DNA of 64,000 nt, from assembly GCA_009760885.1 (NCBI GenBank), contig CM019708.1:12142931-12206930 (forward strand), read 5' to 3'. A program made the translations under genes and the position numbers. This document shows positions 11,176-56,154 of this stretch, piece after piece. The stretch's first letter is position 1; each line of letters begins with the position of its first letter. Source of the DNA: Achatina immaculata. Lineage: Eukaryota > Mollusca > Gastropoda > Stylommatophora > Achatinidae. The notes under the pieces are model-generated. The model saw only the letters and a list, made by a program, of their open reading frames with translations, made no database searches and had not been told where the DNA came from.

Positions 11176-13962
11176 CATTCATCATTCATTTGCATGTCCC
11201 TTGCGGAACTTTGCCTCCCAAACAGCACTCCTGTAGGCATCTCGGTTGTGAGCAAGATGGCCTGCTGCTCCTGTGTCCATCTGCAGATCGTCAACGATGT
11301 CTTGCAGCCATCTTCGTTTTGGTCTTCCTCTTTTTCTTTTTCCCATTATGTATCCTTTCAATACGGTCTTCTCTAAATTATCATGACGTTTAATGTGTTC
11401 AAAATATTTAAGTTTTCTCTCTTTAATCCTCTTTACTAGCCAGCCTTCTTCAATATTAAGCTCTTGTAGTATAGATATATTTGTTCTTTTTTGTGTCCAC
11501 GATATTTGGAGAACTCTTCTGTAGCATTTACATTCAAAAGCATTTATGTGTTTCTCAGCTGTTTTGTTAAGTGGCCCCGTCTCACAGGCATATGTTGCGA
11601 TGGGAAAGATGCATGCCCTTAAAAATCTTATTTTTGTTGTTCTGTCTGTTCCTCTCCACAGGTTTTTTATTTGTTTTACTTTCTGAAGAGCAATAGATGT
11701 CCTCCTTTTAATTTCCCTCATTGTATCTCCATTATTAGTTAGCAGTGATCCAAGATATTCAAAACTCTCCACTTCTTCCAATTTTTTCTCATTGATATAT
11801 ATTTCAGCTGCCTTGTTTGTTTTGTCAGTTGTCATCAATTTAGTTTTCTTTGCATTAAGATAGAGGTTCTGCTCTTCGCTGTTCTTACGGACTGACATAA
11901 TTAGTTTTTCCATTCCTTTTTGTGTTGTGGATAGTAACACTGTGTCATCAGCATATCTAATCTCTGGTATTTCATAACCTCCAATTGTTATGGCATCGTA
12001 ATATTCTTTGTCTACATCTTCTCTAACATTCGTCATTATATTTTCAGTATACAAGTTAAATAAGTAAGGTGACAATATGCACCCCTGACGGACCCCTTGT
12101 TTTATGTCAAACCAAGTTGTTGTTTCACCATTTATTCTTACTGCTGCTTGTTGGTCTAGATACAGCAGTGATGTTAATTGTATCAAATGTGTTGGAAATC
12201 CCATTTTTCCATTATTTCCCAAAGTTTCTGGTGTTGTACACAATCAAATGCCTTTGAGTAGTCTATAAAGGATAAATATAGATTCACATTAAACTCTCTG
12301 CATTTCTCTATTATTAATCTTATATTGAATATATGATCTCTTGATCCTCTTCCTTGCCTGAAGCCAGCTTGGACCATATTGACTTCTTCTTCTATTTTCT
12401 TACGAAGTCTACCCATTATGATTTTTAACAGAATTTTACTGGCATGACTAATCAGGGCAACAGTTCTGTAGTTTGTACATAATTTCAGGTTACCCTTTTT
12501 TGGCAGTGGTATGAATATAGTTCTTTTCCATTCTTTTGGCCAAATACCTGATTGCCATATCTTTTTGCACAGTGTATGATAGATTGTTGCACACTCCTTT
12601 CCTCCTGCTTTAATAAATTCAGCTGTTATCTCATCACATCCTGGTGATTTACCATTTTTCATATTCTTTATTGCCCATAAAACTTCTTCTATTGTCAGTT
12701 CAGGTTCTTTCTCCTCCAATAATAATTCACACTGTTGATTTCTGTTTCCACAGTCGGTTTTTTCATACATTCCTTTGCAATATTCCTTCCATCTTTCTAG
12801 AATTTCCTCTGTCTCTGTCAAGGTATTCCCCATCTCATCACAAATTACATTTAGCTTAGGTGTGACATTTCTCGTCAATGTCTTCATTTCTTTAAACATT
12901 TCACTATCTCTTCCACACTTCTGATGTTCTTCTATTCTTTCACAACAATCTTGTATGTATTGTTTTTTGTCTTTTCTTATGTTTCTTCGTACTTCTTTTG
13001 TTAAAGTTTTATATTTCTCTTTGTTGTTGTTTGTCACTTTCCATTGCGTCTTCAATTCTCTACGTTGTTTTATCAGTTCTAGTGTACCTGTTGTAATCCA
13101 TCCATTCTTTTTTGTTTTCTTTACTGGAACCACGTCTTTAGCTGTTGTTATTAAGATATATTTGGCCTGCGTAGCCAATTCATCTGGTGTCATCTCCTCC
13201 TGTACAGCCATCAGGATTTCGAAACGGTTTTTCACTTCTATACCGTATTGTTCTGGTAAATTTGTAAGATCAAAGCGGAGTGTTCTTGATCCCGTAACTG
13301 TCTTTTTTATCTTTATCTTCATGTCTGCTATTAATAACTCATGGTCCGTGTCACAATCAGCACCTGGTAAAGTTTTTGCTGATTTTATACTTGATCTCCA
13401 CCTTCTTTGCACTAAAATGTAATCTATTTGATTCTTGGTTTTGCCATCAGGTGATGTCCATGTGTAAAGTCTTCTTGGATGTTGTTTAAAAAGTGTGTTA
13501 GCGATCATTAGCTCATTTTCCATGCAAAATGCCATTAGATTGTCACCTGCCTCATTTCTATGTCCTATGCTAAATTTCCCTACATGTCCTTCGTCTTCAG
13601 CTCTTTCTGTACCAATTTTTGCATTAAAATTACCCATTATTAATGCAATATCATTTTTCCGTACCTGGTCTATTGTCGTTTGCAGTGTGTTATAATAGTT
13701 TTCTACTTTCTCTTCTTCTGCTGCTGATGTAGGTGCATATATCTGAATGATTGTTACATTTCTAGGAATGCCCTTAAGTCTGATTGTTAGGATTCTATCA
13801 GTTACTGGATTGTAGCCTAGTAATGCTTGTGATGTTGATTTGTCCAAATAAAAAGCCACTCCATTCTTTCCTCCTACTTCTCCACCACATTATATAAAGG
13901 TATCATCATTCTGGCTCTTAAAGTGTCCTGATCCTTTCCATCGATGTTCGCAGATTCCTAAA
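11176..13962 (-). mobile_element. LINE family B (RTE-like), nearly intact 2.8-kb copy with 11-bp TSD
   Basis: The minus strand encodes, in order: AP endonuclease (RNVTIIQIYAPTS, IMGNFNAKIGTE, NQIDYILV, CDTDHELLIADM), a basic linker, and reverse transcriptase with NYRTVALISHASKI, FIDYSKAFDCV, VRQGCILSPYLFNLY and the catalytic IRYADDTVLLS. A C-terminal tail follows with CKCYRRVLQISW, then KRKRGRPKRRWLQDI. One frame shift near 12,200 separates 13,859-12,183 from 12,243-11,182. The 5' end is truncated inside the endonuclease (ILGICEHRW upstream). ATTACCTGTTT at 11,165-11,175 and 13,963-13,973 is the target duplication. The 3' terminus is (ATGA)n-like, shared with the other family B copies. Confidence 0.95.
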
Positions 13963-14339
13963 ATTACCTGTTTACCAAACTCAAAAAGGAGCTCAGTGGT
14001 CGCAAATTTGCTTCAGATGATGACGTCATTCATGCTGTAGACCACTTTCTACTGGCACAAGATGCCGACTTTTACAAAGAAGGGATCCGTATGCTCCAGG
14101 ATCGCTGGAGTAAGTGCATAAACTTGTTAAGGGGACTATGGTGAGAAATAACCCAAAAAAGTTGTCCACAGATAATCCGTTGTACGTTATGCTGAGAACT
14201 TATCAATCACCTCCTCGTGTGTGTAAATATATATATATATAATCTTTGTTTTCTTTGTTTCGTTTAGATGGTAGTTTATTTTATATATTGTTAGTTTCCT
14301 GATGATGAATATAAATATCTAAAGGAAGTTCATACATGA

Positions 14340-14500
14340 CGTTGTAACTTCTTTTTCTTCAGCCTTCCGAGCTTTATGGCTCATTGCTGCAGATAAAGTT
14401 CGCCTCCATTCCTCACTATTCCTAATATTTTCTCTCCAGTTGGTGACACCAATTTCTCTTATATCATCTTCTATTTTGTCTTTCTATCTGTGGTAACCAA
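14340..14500 (-). mobile_element. LINE family F 3'-end fragment
   Basis: Matches 61,190-61,460. The minus-strand reading is of the form NWREKIRNSEEWRRTLSAA. Only the C-terminal tail is present. Confidence 0.7.
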
Positions 14501-14699
14501 AATATGTAATTTGTTATTATTATTATTACTATTATTATTTAATTAGTTTCTTTTAAATTTTGTTTTAAAATTGTGGACGCCTAAAACAGATTTCTTTCTT
14601 CGTGTACTGTGTACTGTACTTGCTTGTATTACTGAACACTAAACTCATGTTTGCACACGCTTTGTTCTGTACTGTGCCTATTACGTTTTAACATGAGCA

Positions 14700-15010
14700 T
14701 TAGGCCCAGTGACACCACAGACGTTACATTGGTATACTCCGTGTAACAAGACAACCCAGATAACAATAACCTCAAGTACACATTAATACACGACATGACC
14801 AGTTACATGTAACTAACTCAACACCACAGTTGACACTTAACATGAATCCAATAACCACAGGATTCAGCAGACGCAAATCCGTAAATGTTTAATGATGAAA
14901 TCCCATTTGTTCGATGTGTGTTGCAATGACGTGGAGTATAAACTTGATGAGAATAATTACAAATGATCATAAAAAAATATGTCCGGGCGACTAACATCGC
15001 CACGGGACCA
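14700..15010. repeat. Dispersed repeat Y, short copy
   Basis: Shares blocks with 48,430-48,965: GTTACATTGNTATACTC, CATGACCNGTTTACAT-like and ATGTCCGGGCNANTAACATC. It contains a single unit (ACTCAACACCACAGTTGACAC) of what is a multi-copy minisatellite in the other copy. No coding capacity seen. Confidence 0.7.
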
Positions 15011-15539
15011 AGTCAGACAATCAACCTTGACAAAACATGCCAACTTCAAAAAATTCACATGACTTCCAATCTGACATTACTACCTTGTCCAAAACATGGA
15101 CAAATCAAACACACAATCTACATGACTACTACAACATTCGTCCTAAAAAGAACAACCCATCAGCTACAACAATTTTGTCCTAAAAAGGACAGTCCATCTA
15201 ACTTACATACTGAACTAAAGAATCTCTACATCCCTTCCTAGAATTAAACACCACAACCTGTCACTACAACATTCTGACCCAAACTGTTCCCTCAAACTCG
15301 TTCATACATCCCGCCTATCAGAATCCACGTGACTCAGTTCTCCCTCGGAACACGAGATACTTTCTCCGTCCTTGGCATAAACAGGGTTTCTCACAAAACA
15401 GTCTGTACAGAATAACATTCTGTTACACGCCGTCTAAAATAGAAAGTGCAAAAGAAAAATTGTCACCTGGGAGATCATTTGTTGCTTGAGAATTCAATAA
15501 ATGAAACAATAAGAGATCTTGAATCTTGAATCTAAGAAT

Positions 15540-16085
15540 CAGCATCATCTAACTAGGGGTATCTGCATCATCTAACTCGGGGTATCAGCATCATCTAACT
15601 AGGGGTATCAGCATCATCTAACTAGGGGTATCAGCATCATCTAACTAGGGGTATCTGCATCATCTAACTAGGGGTATCAGCATCATCTAACTAGGGGTAT
15701 CAGCATCATCTAACTAGGGGTATCAGCATCATCTAACTAGGGGTATCAGCATCATCTCACTCGGGGTATCAGCATCATCTAACTAGGGGTATCAGCATCA
15801 TCTAACTAGGGGTATCAGCATCATCTAACTCGGGGTATCTGCATCATCTAACTAGGGGTATCAGCATCATCTAACTAGGGATATCTGCATCATCTAACTA
15901 GGGGTATCTGCATCATCTAACTAGGGGTATCTGCATCATCTAACTAGGGGTATCTGCATCAACTCACTTGGGGTATCAGCATCATCTAACTAGGGGTATC
16001 TGCATCATCTAACTAGGGGTATGCATCATCTAACTAGGGGTATCTGCATCATCTAACTCGAGGTATCAGCATCATCTCACTCGGG
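15540..16085. repeat. 23-bp minisatellite, about 23 copies
   Basis: Unit CATCTAACTAGGGGTAT(C)AG/TG in tandem; variants alternate between CAGCATC and CTGCATC. Not a CRISPR: there are no unique spacers. Confidence 0.93.
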
Positions 16086-16129
16086 GCACAACCACACACG
16101 CCCTGCTCTCTGTTTCAGCATCCACCAAA

Positions 16130-16500
16130 GAGTATGAACACTAACTATGCCAATCAGCTGTTTTTTCTGGCAGCCTCGAATTCCACAAGCCAAACTCTTC
16201 CTTCCCCCTTCCGCAGGCCTCTATCCTTCATCCTCTGTAGATATATAATATCAGAACATGCCCTTTCCTCCTCCCGCGCCAGTTCCTCGGCCATTGACTT
16301 CAGAATATCCGTCCTGTCCATAGGGATCATACTTACTGCAACAGCGTTACCGGCAACATGATTGGCTATCTCACTGCCTCAATATATCCAGGTCAGCTTG
16401 GAGACACTGGATTTTCCCAAGGAATTCTCTATTTTGAGAAGCAAGCTTTGAGAGCCCATCACCTCCGCATTGTGTTTATGAATTAACAGAGGCATCAAGT
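16130..16500 (-). mobile_element. Possible retroelement RNase H-like fragment
   Basis: Minus-strand reading near 16,400-16,150 gives KLTWIY-x-GSEIANHVAGNA followed by LKSMAEELAREEERACSD. This resembles the W..GH..I.GNE.AD..A end of retroelement RNase H domains. Key residues are altered and the frame is broken. A weak match; it may be another repeat. Confidence 0.35.
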
Positions 16501-16599
16501 TTATCATAGAACACTTACTCCGGCTGATACGGTACATTCAAAGACAAAGGATGAACTGATTTGGACATCTGATGAGGATGAACACTTGCCATTTACCAG

Positions 16600-16770
16600 C
16601 ACAAACATGCCACCCAAACAAACATCGGGAAGACCCTGAAAAAGATGGATCGAGTGAGTAAGTGACATCTTGAAGGGAAATGATATGACAATACGTCAAG
16701 CCCCATCACGCGCTATAGATCAAATATCAGTAGCCAAGGTACTAGCTGCATCAAACAGTACACAAAAAAA
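16600..16770 (+). mobile_element. Possible LINE C-terminal tail
   Basis: The plus strand reads SGRP-stop-KRWIE followed by VSDILKGNDM, similar in layout to the GRPRxRW tails of the other LINEs here. No further support. Confidence 0.35.
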
Positions 16771-17104
16771 AAAGAGGAAAAGATTGTGAATTAATAATGA
16801 AATTTGTGATGTAAAATGCTCCGAAACAAACTTGATAAAAAAAAGAGAGAGAGAAAATGGTTATGTCAAGGTTATTTTTAATATGTTACTTATATTGTTA
16901 TAGTAAATGTTAACACCTTCAGAAAATGTGTTTATTATTATACTGTGAAACATTTTTTCTTATGGAACCCTATAGTATGACACTGTGGTCCCTCACTCGC
17001 TGAGGCCAGCACTGGTAGGTGTAATGAAAACTGGCGCACAGGAAGACTCTTTTAGTTTTTGGAGGTTGCCTTCATCGTCACTAGTGTGAAAAGTAAAGGT
17101 AAAC

Positions 17105-17480
17105 CTCTTAAGTCATGGAGTCACCTACGAGATATGGTGTTAGTGCCCGTATTCTACTTGACACGTCGGCACACTATAGTGTGATGTGGTCAGCATCGCA
17201 CCTGGCTGTCTTTCATACCTCAACTCCAGAAGAAGCCAGGCACCAATTTTTACAGGTGGGTGGCTGGAAAGTGGGGCGCACTTCCAGCAGGTTTCAAGCT
17301 CCCGATCTTCGCTATAAGAAGCTAGTGCACTAACCGCTCGACAATAGTGTGTGCCAGGTACTAATTTTTACAGTTTGATAAACTGGGAAAGGGGGGGGGG
17401 TGCGCTGGCAGCGGGTTTCGAACATAGAACCATTCAGGAGAAAGGTCTAGAGGCTAGTGACCAGCCTACTGCGTCCCCTG
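17105..17480 (-). mobile_element. tRNA-derived SINE (family S1), minus strand, possibly two copies
   Basis: Reverse-complemented, 17,230-17,110 holds the S1 body (GATGCTGACCACATCACAC, TAGTGTGCCGAC, GTCAAG) shared with 25.2, 26.2, 31.1 and 57.0 kb. Two RNA polymerase III B-box-like words (GGTTTCAAGCTCC near 17,292 and GGTTTCGAACATAG near 17,417) lie alongside in plus-strand orientation. It ends just upstream of the ADGF start. Confidence 0.6.
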
Positions 17481-17520
17481 CAAGAGAAAATTTCTAAGAC
17501 CCAGTTATAATCTTTATTCA

Positions 17521-17535
17521 ACAGCACCTACCGCC
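17521..17535 (+). promoter_or_regulatory. Start context and possible 5'-UTR acceptor of ADGF
   Basis: CTTTATTCAACAG at 17,512-17,524 resembles a splice acceptor, so the first coding exon may follow a non-coding exon upstream. ACCGCC directly before ATGATG is a good animal start context. Two Met codons are adjacent; the first is taken. Confidence 0.45.
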
Positions 17536-50254
<32,719 letters not shown>

Positions 50255-51200
50255 CAATTGTTTAACTGAACATTAAGCGGTTTTGCTTCATGTCATTGAC
50301 TTTCATTTGCATCTAATTTGGAAACAGAAATAATTTTAAAACTTAGTATTTTGAAGAACAAAATGATTGAAAGTTTGTCTCTCTTTTTTTAAATTTTAGA
50401 CACCACCAGTTTAGGAAACTTGGCATCACAAGTTTAGGAAACTAGACATCATAAATTTAGGAAACTAGGCATTATAGGTTTTGCAAACTAAGCACTGCAG
50501 CATGAAAACATAGACGATAAATTTGAAATTTGGTAAACTATTTTGAGACTTCATAAATTTTGGAGATTTTGTAAATACTCTGAGAAACTAAGCAATTTAT
50601 GTCAAAATTTATCACTTAATTTGGAAACTTGTCATCAGGTTTATGAAACTTGTCACACTATTTTTTAAAAATTTGAAACTAAATGGAAATCTAATGAGTA
50701 GCCTGGACGTCCACCAGTTTTTTTTTTTTTCATAAATTTGTGAGGAGTTTGTAAATTTTGCAAATAGCTTAAAACATTATCAACAAATAATGAAATTTAG
50801 CCAATTCTCAAATGATTAAAGTTATAAGCATCACATATATCTTTTAATCAGATTTTTAATCGTTAACTGAAGGGCCCCTAAAACTCTAGCACGCAGAATT
50901 TAGAAGTTATGGGCACATTAAGCTTGAATGGAGAAATAAAAATTACAAATGCATTTTCTGTAACATAACTTGGAATTTAACATTTTATTCATTAATGAAT
51001 GTTAGCAATGAAGAAATTTAACACTTCTAGATCTCAGAAATGTTTGACGATGATAAATCTTCAGATTATTTTGTACTAAGAGAAGGTGGAGCTAGAATAT
51101 GTTTATTTGTGTGAAATAACTTGTCTGCATGAGGATGATGACTTGACTGGCCAGACATCTTGTTATTTACTGCAGTAGCTAATAAAAAAAAAGTTCATGT
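50255..51200 (+). other. Probable ADGF 3' UTR and downstream DNA
   Basis: AT-rich, with loosely repeated GGAAACTAGRCAT words at 50,410-50,700. Candidate poly(A) signals are AAATAAAA near 50,935 and AATAAAAA near 51,180; the true end cannot be fixed from sequence. Confidence 0.5.
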
Positions 51201-51206
51201 ATATAT

Positions 51207-51330
51207 TATGAGGGTCATTCAGAAAATAATGCCCTACGTTTTTTTTTCTCTGTCAACAAATATAGAATAGTTTTACGTGCTTGAAATTTGATGTTCAGTA
51301 TAAAGAAGTGCATATATTATCACATATTTG
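51207..51330 (+). mobile_element. Solo mariner terminus
   Basis: TATGAGGGTCATTCAGAAAA then TAATGCCCTACG has the form of a mariner terminal repeat (compare 5,271). No partner end or transposase seen nearby. Confidence 0.6.
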
Positions 51331-51403
51331 TTCTGTTTTGCTTTTTTGTTACATATTTGTTGTTTATACGGATATTTTGAAAGCTTTGAGAACTTTTGTT
51401 TCT

Positions 51404-51407
<4 letters not shown>

Positions 51408-51434
<27 letters not shown>
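51408..51434. repeat. (GA)n microsatellite
   Basis: About 27 bp of GA. Confidence 0.9.
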
Positions 51435-51437
<3 letters not shown>

Positions 51438-51559
51438 AGAGAATGAATGAACAGACTATATTTTCAAAGGTTTAAGAATTGAGCATGCGGGACCATCTAA
51501 CATTCTGCCCTAGACTACCAAGAGTCTAAATAGGACTGTGATCACATACATTGTCAGGC

Positions 51560-51945
51560 ATGAAACATGATGATGATTATTATGCTGACAAGTGGTATGA
51601 CAAAACAAGAAAACATGAAAAGTATTACAGCAAAGTGAAAATGCAAAACAAGAAGATGTAAGATGTGTTACAGGAATGTGATATAACAAAACTAGAAGAT
51701 ATAAGAAAAGTGCTACAGGAATGTGATATAACAAAACTAGAAGACATAAGAAAAGTGCTACAGCAAAGCGATATAACAAACTAGAAGACAAAAGTGGTAC
51801 AGCAAAATGATATAATAAAACTAAAAGACATAAGAAAAGTGAAATAACAAAACTAGAAAAAATAAGAAGAGTGCTACAGCAAAATGATATAACAAAAAAG
51901 GAAGACACACGAAAAGTGCTACAGCAAAGTATGTAGGATTAGGCT
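51560..51945. repeat. Degenerate ~45-bp minisatellite (about 7 copies)
   Basis: Unit ATAACAAAACTAGAAGACAT, AAGAAAAGTGCTACAGCAAA. Length varies by indels, so open frames through it are not genes. Confidence 0.85.
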
Positions 51946-54107
51946 GGAAAAATAGTACACAATACATACTTTGCTCCAACATGTTTCAGTGGACAAAACC
52001 TCATTGTGTCCACCTATACCTAAGGACATAGGACAACACAGCAGACTTCAGCTGAAACAAACTAACAGGTGTCCTCATATACATACAAAAGTATTCTAAA
52101 TATCAAAACCAAACATTTACAAATAACACAGTGAACTCATCTAAATCTATAAAGCACAGTTTTTATTCCAAAATTGTGGACAAAACACATCAACAAATAA
52201 AGAACAGCTTCAATTTACAAAGCATCATCATAAGACATTTTTTTTTTTGCAAAAGAAATTCAAATCAAAGATGTAACACTCAGCCATTCTGGCAACCTAT
52301 CATGTCTATTACAAGAACTCTTTAAGGAAAAAAAAAATCACATCCAATTTCACTAAACTGGTGATCATGATGAATATGTGCCACTACACTCACAGCTACC
52401 AAATGTAGATATGAAATCCCATCTTGACCTATAACTCAAGAAATGCTTTGCCTGCAGTAACAAGCAAAATACAACAGTCAAACGATGTACTGTACTATTT
52501 TTCTCTCACATCTTGGGTGAAAATAAAAACTGTTAGAAATATAAAATAATATAAAAATAGTAAGCATTCTAATATCATAATCTTCTACGTCTGTCTGACC
52601 TCCAATATGTCATGAAGTGAAAGTGGGAGTTAGTCTGGGGTATGTACATGTGGGGTATTGCTTCTCTTCATTTTGTCCAGCATTTTAGTCTGGGGTATGT
52701 ACATGTGGGGTATTGCTTCTCTTCATTTTGTCCAGAACTAAACTTTGAGATGCACTCATTGTAGTGAGGCCAAAAAAAAAAAAAAATCATGTTATTACCT
52801 GTAGTTAGAACAAAGTTACTGCATCACGTCTAATGCTGTTCTCTGGAGATGATAAAAAAAATAATTGGAAAAAAGTAACTAATTCATGAAAAAATATCCT
52901 CCCATCATTTTCTGGCCAGTTACATCTTGTATAAATTTAACAATATAAACTGTATCTGAGCTGAACCTCACTGTTAATGTAGTTATATTACTGAGAATTT
53001 GAGCTCCCTGGCATACAATGAAGATCTTGAAAGAAAATTGTGGAGCTGGATCAGGAGTGGGCAAAAATGATCAGTGACGACTCAAGACAAGGATACCATT
53101 ATCAACGAGAACACTGTATCTAACCCACAGGCCAGGCTGAAATGCTACTTCTACACAAAAGTAGGATAAAGTTTAGACCAGTTTTGGCTTGCTGGGCTTC
53201 TATAACTGCTCCACCTCTGTAGCTGTTATCTTTGCTCTCTCTAACACTCATGTACCAGAAATACAAACACTAGCACTAAAGTTAATATGCAACAATTATC
53301 ATTCCACAACTTCCAAATTAATATTAATTTGTTACAATTACCATTTTCACAGCTTCCAATCTATAGTCAATCCATATAATGACCATCTTTACAACTTCCA
53401 ATCTATAGTTAATTTTTAACAATTACCACCTTCACAGCTTCCAATCTATAATTAATCTATAATAATTACCATATTCACAGCTTCCAAACACTACCTCTAA
53501 AAGCTATTTACACACTTCATATCTTCATGCTAGAAATAATTCCCAGTTTAACACAGCTATAATAATTTTAAAAAAAACTGCAAAAAAAGTCACACAAATC
53601 TAATTCACAATAAATCTCATTCATAATAAATCTCATTCACAATACATCTCATTCACAATAAATCTCATTCGCAATAAATCTCATTCACAATAAATCTCAT
53701 TTTCACAACAGCCAGACATGGCTAGGAAAAGATTTATCATAAGATTATAAAACCCACATAAGCATCTTAAAGCAACCAAAATGAGTTAACAACTAAAACA
53801 TACAAACAGCAAGTGGAACACTTTTTAACAACCACAACTGTGAAAAAAGAAATGTAGCAGTACAATACATGACAACTCTGAAGCTACTATAATAATCTGT
53901 GACTTCCAGGATTGGCCGAATCTATACAGATATGATTTCTTGGCCGGTCTCAGACTTAATATGTGGGATTGAATACAGTCAGTCATTTCCTAGTTGTCTG
54001 TGCTCCAATGGAGAGCATGCAGTGTGCTAAGATGCTTATACATGAGATGGGACTGGAGAACGTACGGACTTGTTCAATGTGTAGTGATGATAACCTTCAA
54101 TGTTTTA
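51946..54107. other. Intergenic region between the convergent genes
   Basis: No gene recognised. Contains a two-copy ~58-bp duplication at 52,628-52,735 (TCTGGGGTATGTACATGTGG), degenerate ~45-bp repeats at 53,280-53,490 (CACAGCTTCCAATCTATA) and six to seven copies of TCTCATTCACAATAAA at 53,610-53,705. Part may be DCAF7 3' UTR. Confidence 0.5.
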
Positions 54108-54510
54108 ACATTCTGGGTGGAATGTGAACATCTGTAGTAGCTGAGCCACTCTGTAGTGTGCTAGTAATCCTGGGTGTGACATGAACATCTGCAGCAGCTG
54201 AGCTACTCTGTAATGCGCTAGTAATCCTGGGTGTGACGTGAACATCTGCAATAGCTGAGCTACTCTGTAATGCGCTAGTAATCCTGGGTGTGACGTGAAC
54301 ATCTGCAGTAGCTGAGCTACTCTGTAATGCGCTAGTAATCCTGGGTGTGACGTGAACATCTGCAGTAGCTGAGCTACTCTGTAGTGCGCTAGTAATCCTG
54401 GGTGTGACGTGAACATCTGCAGTAGCTGAGCTACTCTATAGTGTGCTAGTAATCCTGAGTGTGATGTGAACATTTGCAGTAGATGACCTACTCTGTAATG
54501 TGCTAGTGAT
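54108..54510. repeat. 57-bp minisatellite, about 7 copies
   Basis: Unit AATCCTGGGTGTGACGTGAA, CATCTGCAGTAGCTGAGCTA, CTCTGTAATGCGCTAGT. 57 is a multiple of 3, giving an artefactual repeat frame on the minus strand. Confidence 0.94.
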
Positions 54511-55566
54511 ATGTTTTTTTTTTCAGCTCAACTGACCACTGATGTGAGAAACTTAAAATTCATGGCCGCATGATTTTTAGCCTGTTACCTGAATTATCAA
54601 AGTGGCCTTGCCATCACAAGACTATCTTTACCAAGTCTACAAGATGTTTGTTGTTTGTTCACCAGAAATTTGTCATTGTGAGGAAACTGTTCTTCTTAGC
54701 ATAACATATCATTTGTATACTCTTATGTCTAATTGTACACAGTATAAATTTATCACATATTTACAATTTATTTACAGAAGAAAGTCATAAACTGATATGA
54801 AGGACAGCAGCCATGCTTCCTTTCGTGTTCCGTTGGTGCTGGCAAATTGTTCCGCTCCATCTTGTGCTTCAATTCTAATCACACCTAGCACCTTATTATT
54901 TTTTTCTTGTGTGTGCCATTGGTAAATGTTTCAATGTTTATTTATCTACCTCTCTTCCTTATTCCTTTTTTAAGATTTCCAGTGACTGTCCAGCTCACTT
55001 CTGTCTTCTCTTCACATACCCACAGAATTCATAGTTTTTTTTTTTTCTATGGTTTTCATGTTTGCTGTCCTGCAAGTTCTTTGAGAAATATATCTGTGCT
55101 GGATGATAAGAGGCTGGGGGTGGGGATGATGAGACAGGACAAATCTAACTTACATATGTCTGATTGTATGTGGGTCAATTCATTTAAAAAAATAAGGCAT
55201 ATATGTCCCCAAAATGCAAAAGCTTCAGTAGAAAAATGGAATCTCTTTTTCTATTATATCAAAAATAAACATACATTATTATTATGTAGCATTTTGCTAG
55301 ATTTGGGCTATACCACATCATACATTTTACATATTCCCAAACAAATACATGTTAGAGTATGAAATAAAATACTTCACTCCCCAAAAACCACTTCCTTTCC
55401 CAAAACCAACTCACTTCCCACCAGAAATCACTTAATTTCCTCAAAATTTCCCATTTCTCTTAATACACTGCTCTGACTTGGGGGGAAAAGTTCACAAAAC
55501 AACACCTGGGTTGTCAAACTACAGATACAAACAGTTCAAAGAGACCGTGGTCTATGAAATAACAGG

Positions 55567-55845
55567 TCACTTACATTTACTCGGACCTTTTAATGCCTGC
55601 TTAACCTTCTCATGGAAGTCAGGTGATTTATCTGGCTTCCATCGAATCACTAGAATCAAGTGAGTGAAATGCCAATAGGACCTGGCAGTCAAGCTTGTGC
55701 AGAGAAGCCTTGATGTTTCTCCCATCAGCTCAGCCAGTGACTTTATATCACTCCACTGCATTAGACTCTCCACAATAGTTTTTTTCTCTCCGTCTTTTAA
55801 CATAAACTCCATCATACGAAATACCTGCACACTGCTTTCTACACT
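55567..55845 (-). other. Unassigned open frame, possible exon
   Basis: Minus strand: VFRMMEFMLKDGEKKTIVES, LMQWSDIKSLAELMGETSRL, then LVIRWKPDKSPDFHEKVKQA. The composition is protein-like, with a plausible acceptor (GTGTGCAG at 55,828-55,835) and donor (AAAT|GTAAGT near 55,567). I do not recognise the family. It lies downstream of the DCAF7 stop, so it would belong to another gene or be chance. Confidence 0.35.
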
Positions 55846-56154
55846 CTATTTTTAGTTACAGGGCAATAGTTCCAGCGTTTAAAGTTGATCAATGAACAGG
55901 ACAGAGTGGTTATGAAATTTAAAATTTTGCTCAAATCATGAAAGTCTTAAAGGTTTTTCTTAAAACCTAACTTTAACATAACTGATATGACCAAAAAAAA
56001 AAAAAATGAATATCTTGGATTGTCAAACTAACTTTTATATGCAGAGTATTATCTTCAGCACCGAAACACATTTTGACTTCCTTCTCATACATGGCTGGAA
56101 AAAAATCTGGCACATCTACTTTTGACGATCTCTCCTCCTTAATGCTGCGTCTGC

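Larger units (their letters stand above)
9826..14144 (+). pseudogene. Mariner/SETMAR-like transposase, broken by two nested insertions
   Basis: A cut-and-paste transposase of the mariner family. 9,826-10,393 encodes the N-terminal paired helix-turn-helix DNA-binding half (VIRYLCIKGQPSKEIHEDM, CSTVKKWAALFKHGRESLED) and the first catalytic motif VTMDETRVHHFQPE. A one-base frameshift near 10,290 follows. The frame resumes after a 530-bp insertion at 10,929 (VDYLQKGRTVTGAYY). The second catalytic motif is decayed to QENGPVH, where D is usual, and the third (SPDLASSDYYLF) is intact at 11,135-11,175. The last piece lies beyond a 2.8-kb LINE at 13,974-14,144 (TKLKKELSGRKFASDDDVI, stop TGA). Removing both insertions and one duplication copy each restores the frame across both junctions. 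I did not find its terminal inverted repeats. Confidence 0.93.

Noticed and set aside
11182..13859. Two adjacent minus-strand genes of 558 and 353 residues
   Set aside because: Consecutive pieces of one LINE polyprotein separated by a frameshift near 12,200.
15540..16085. Possible CRISPR-like array
   Set aside because: Units are directly contiguous with no unique spacers, in an animal genome.
54105..54473. 122-residue repeat protein on the minus strand
   Set aside because: Arises from the 57-bp minisatellite; no start context or conserved domain.
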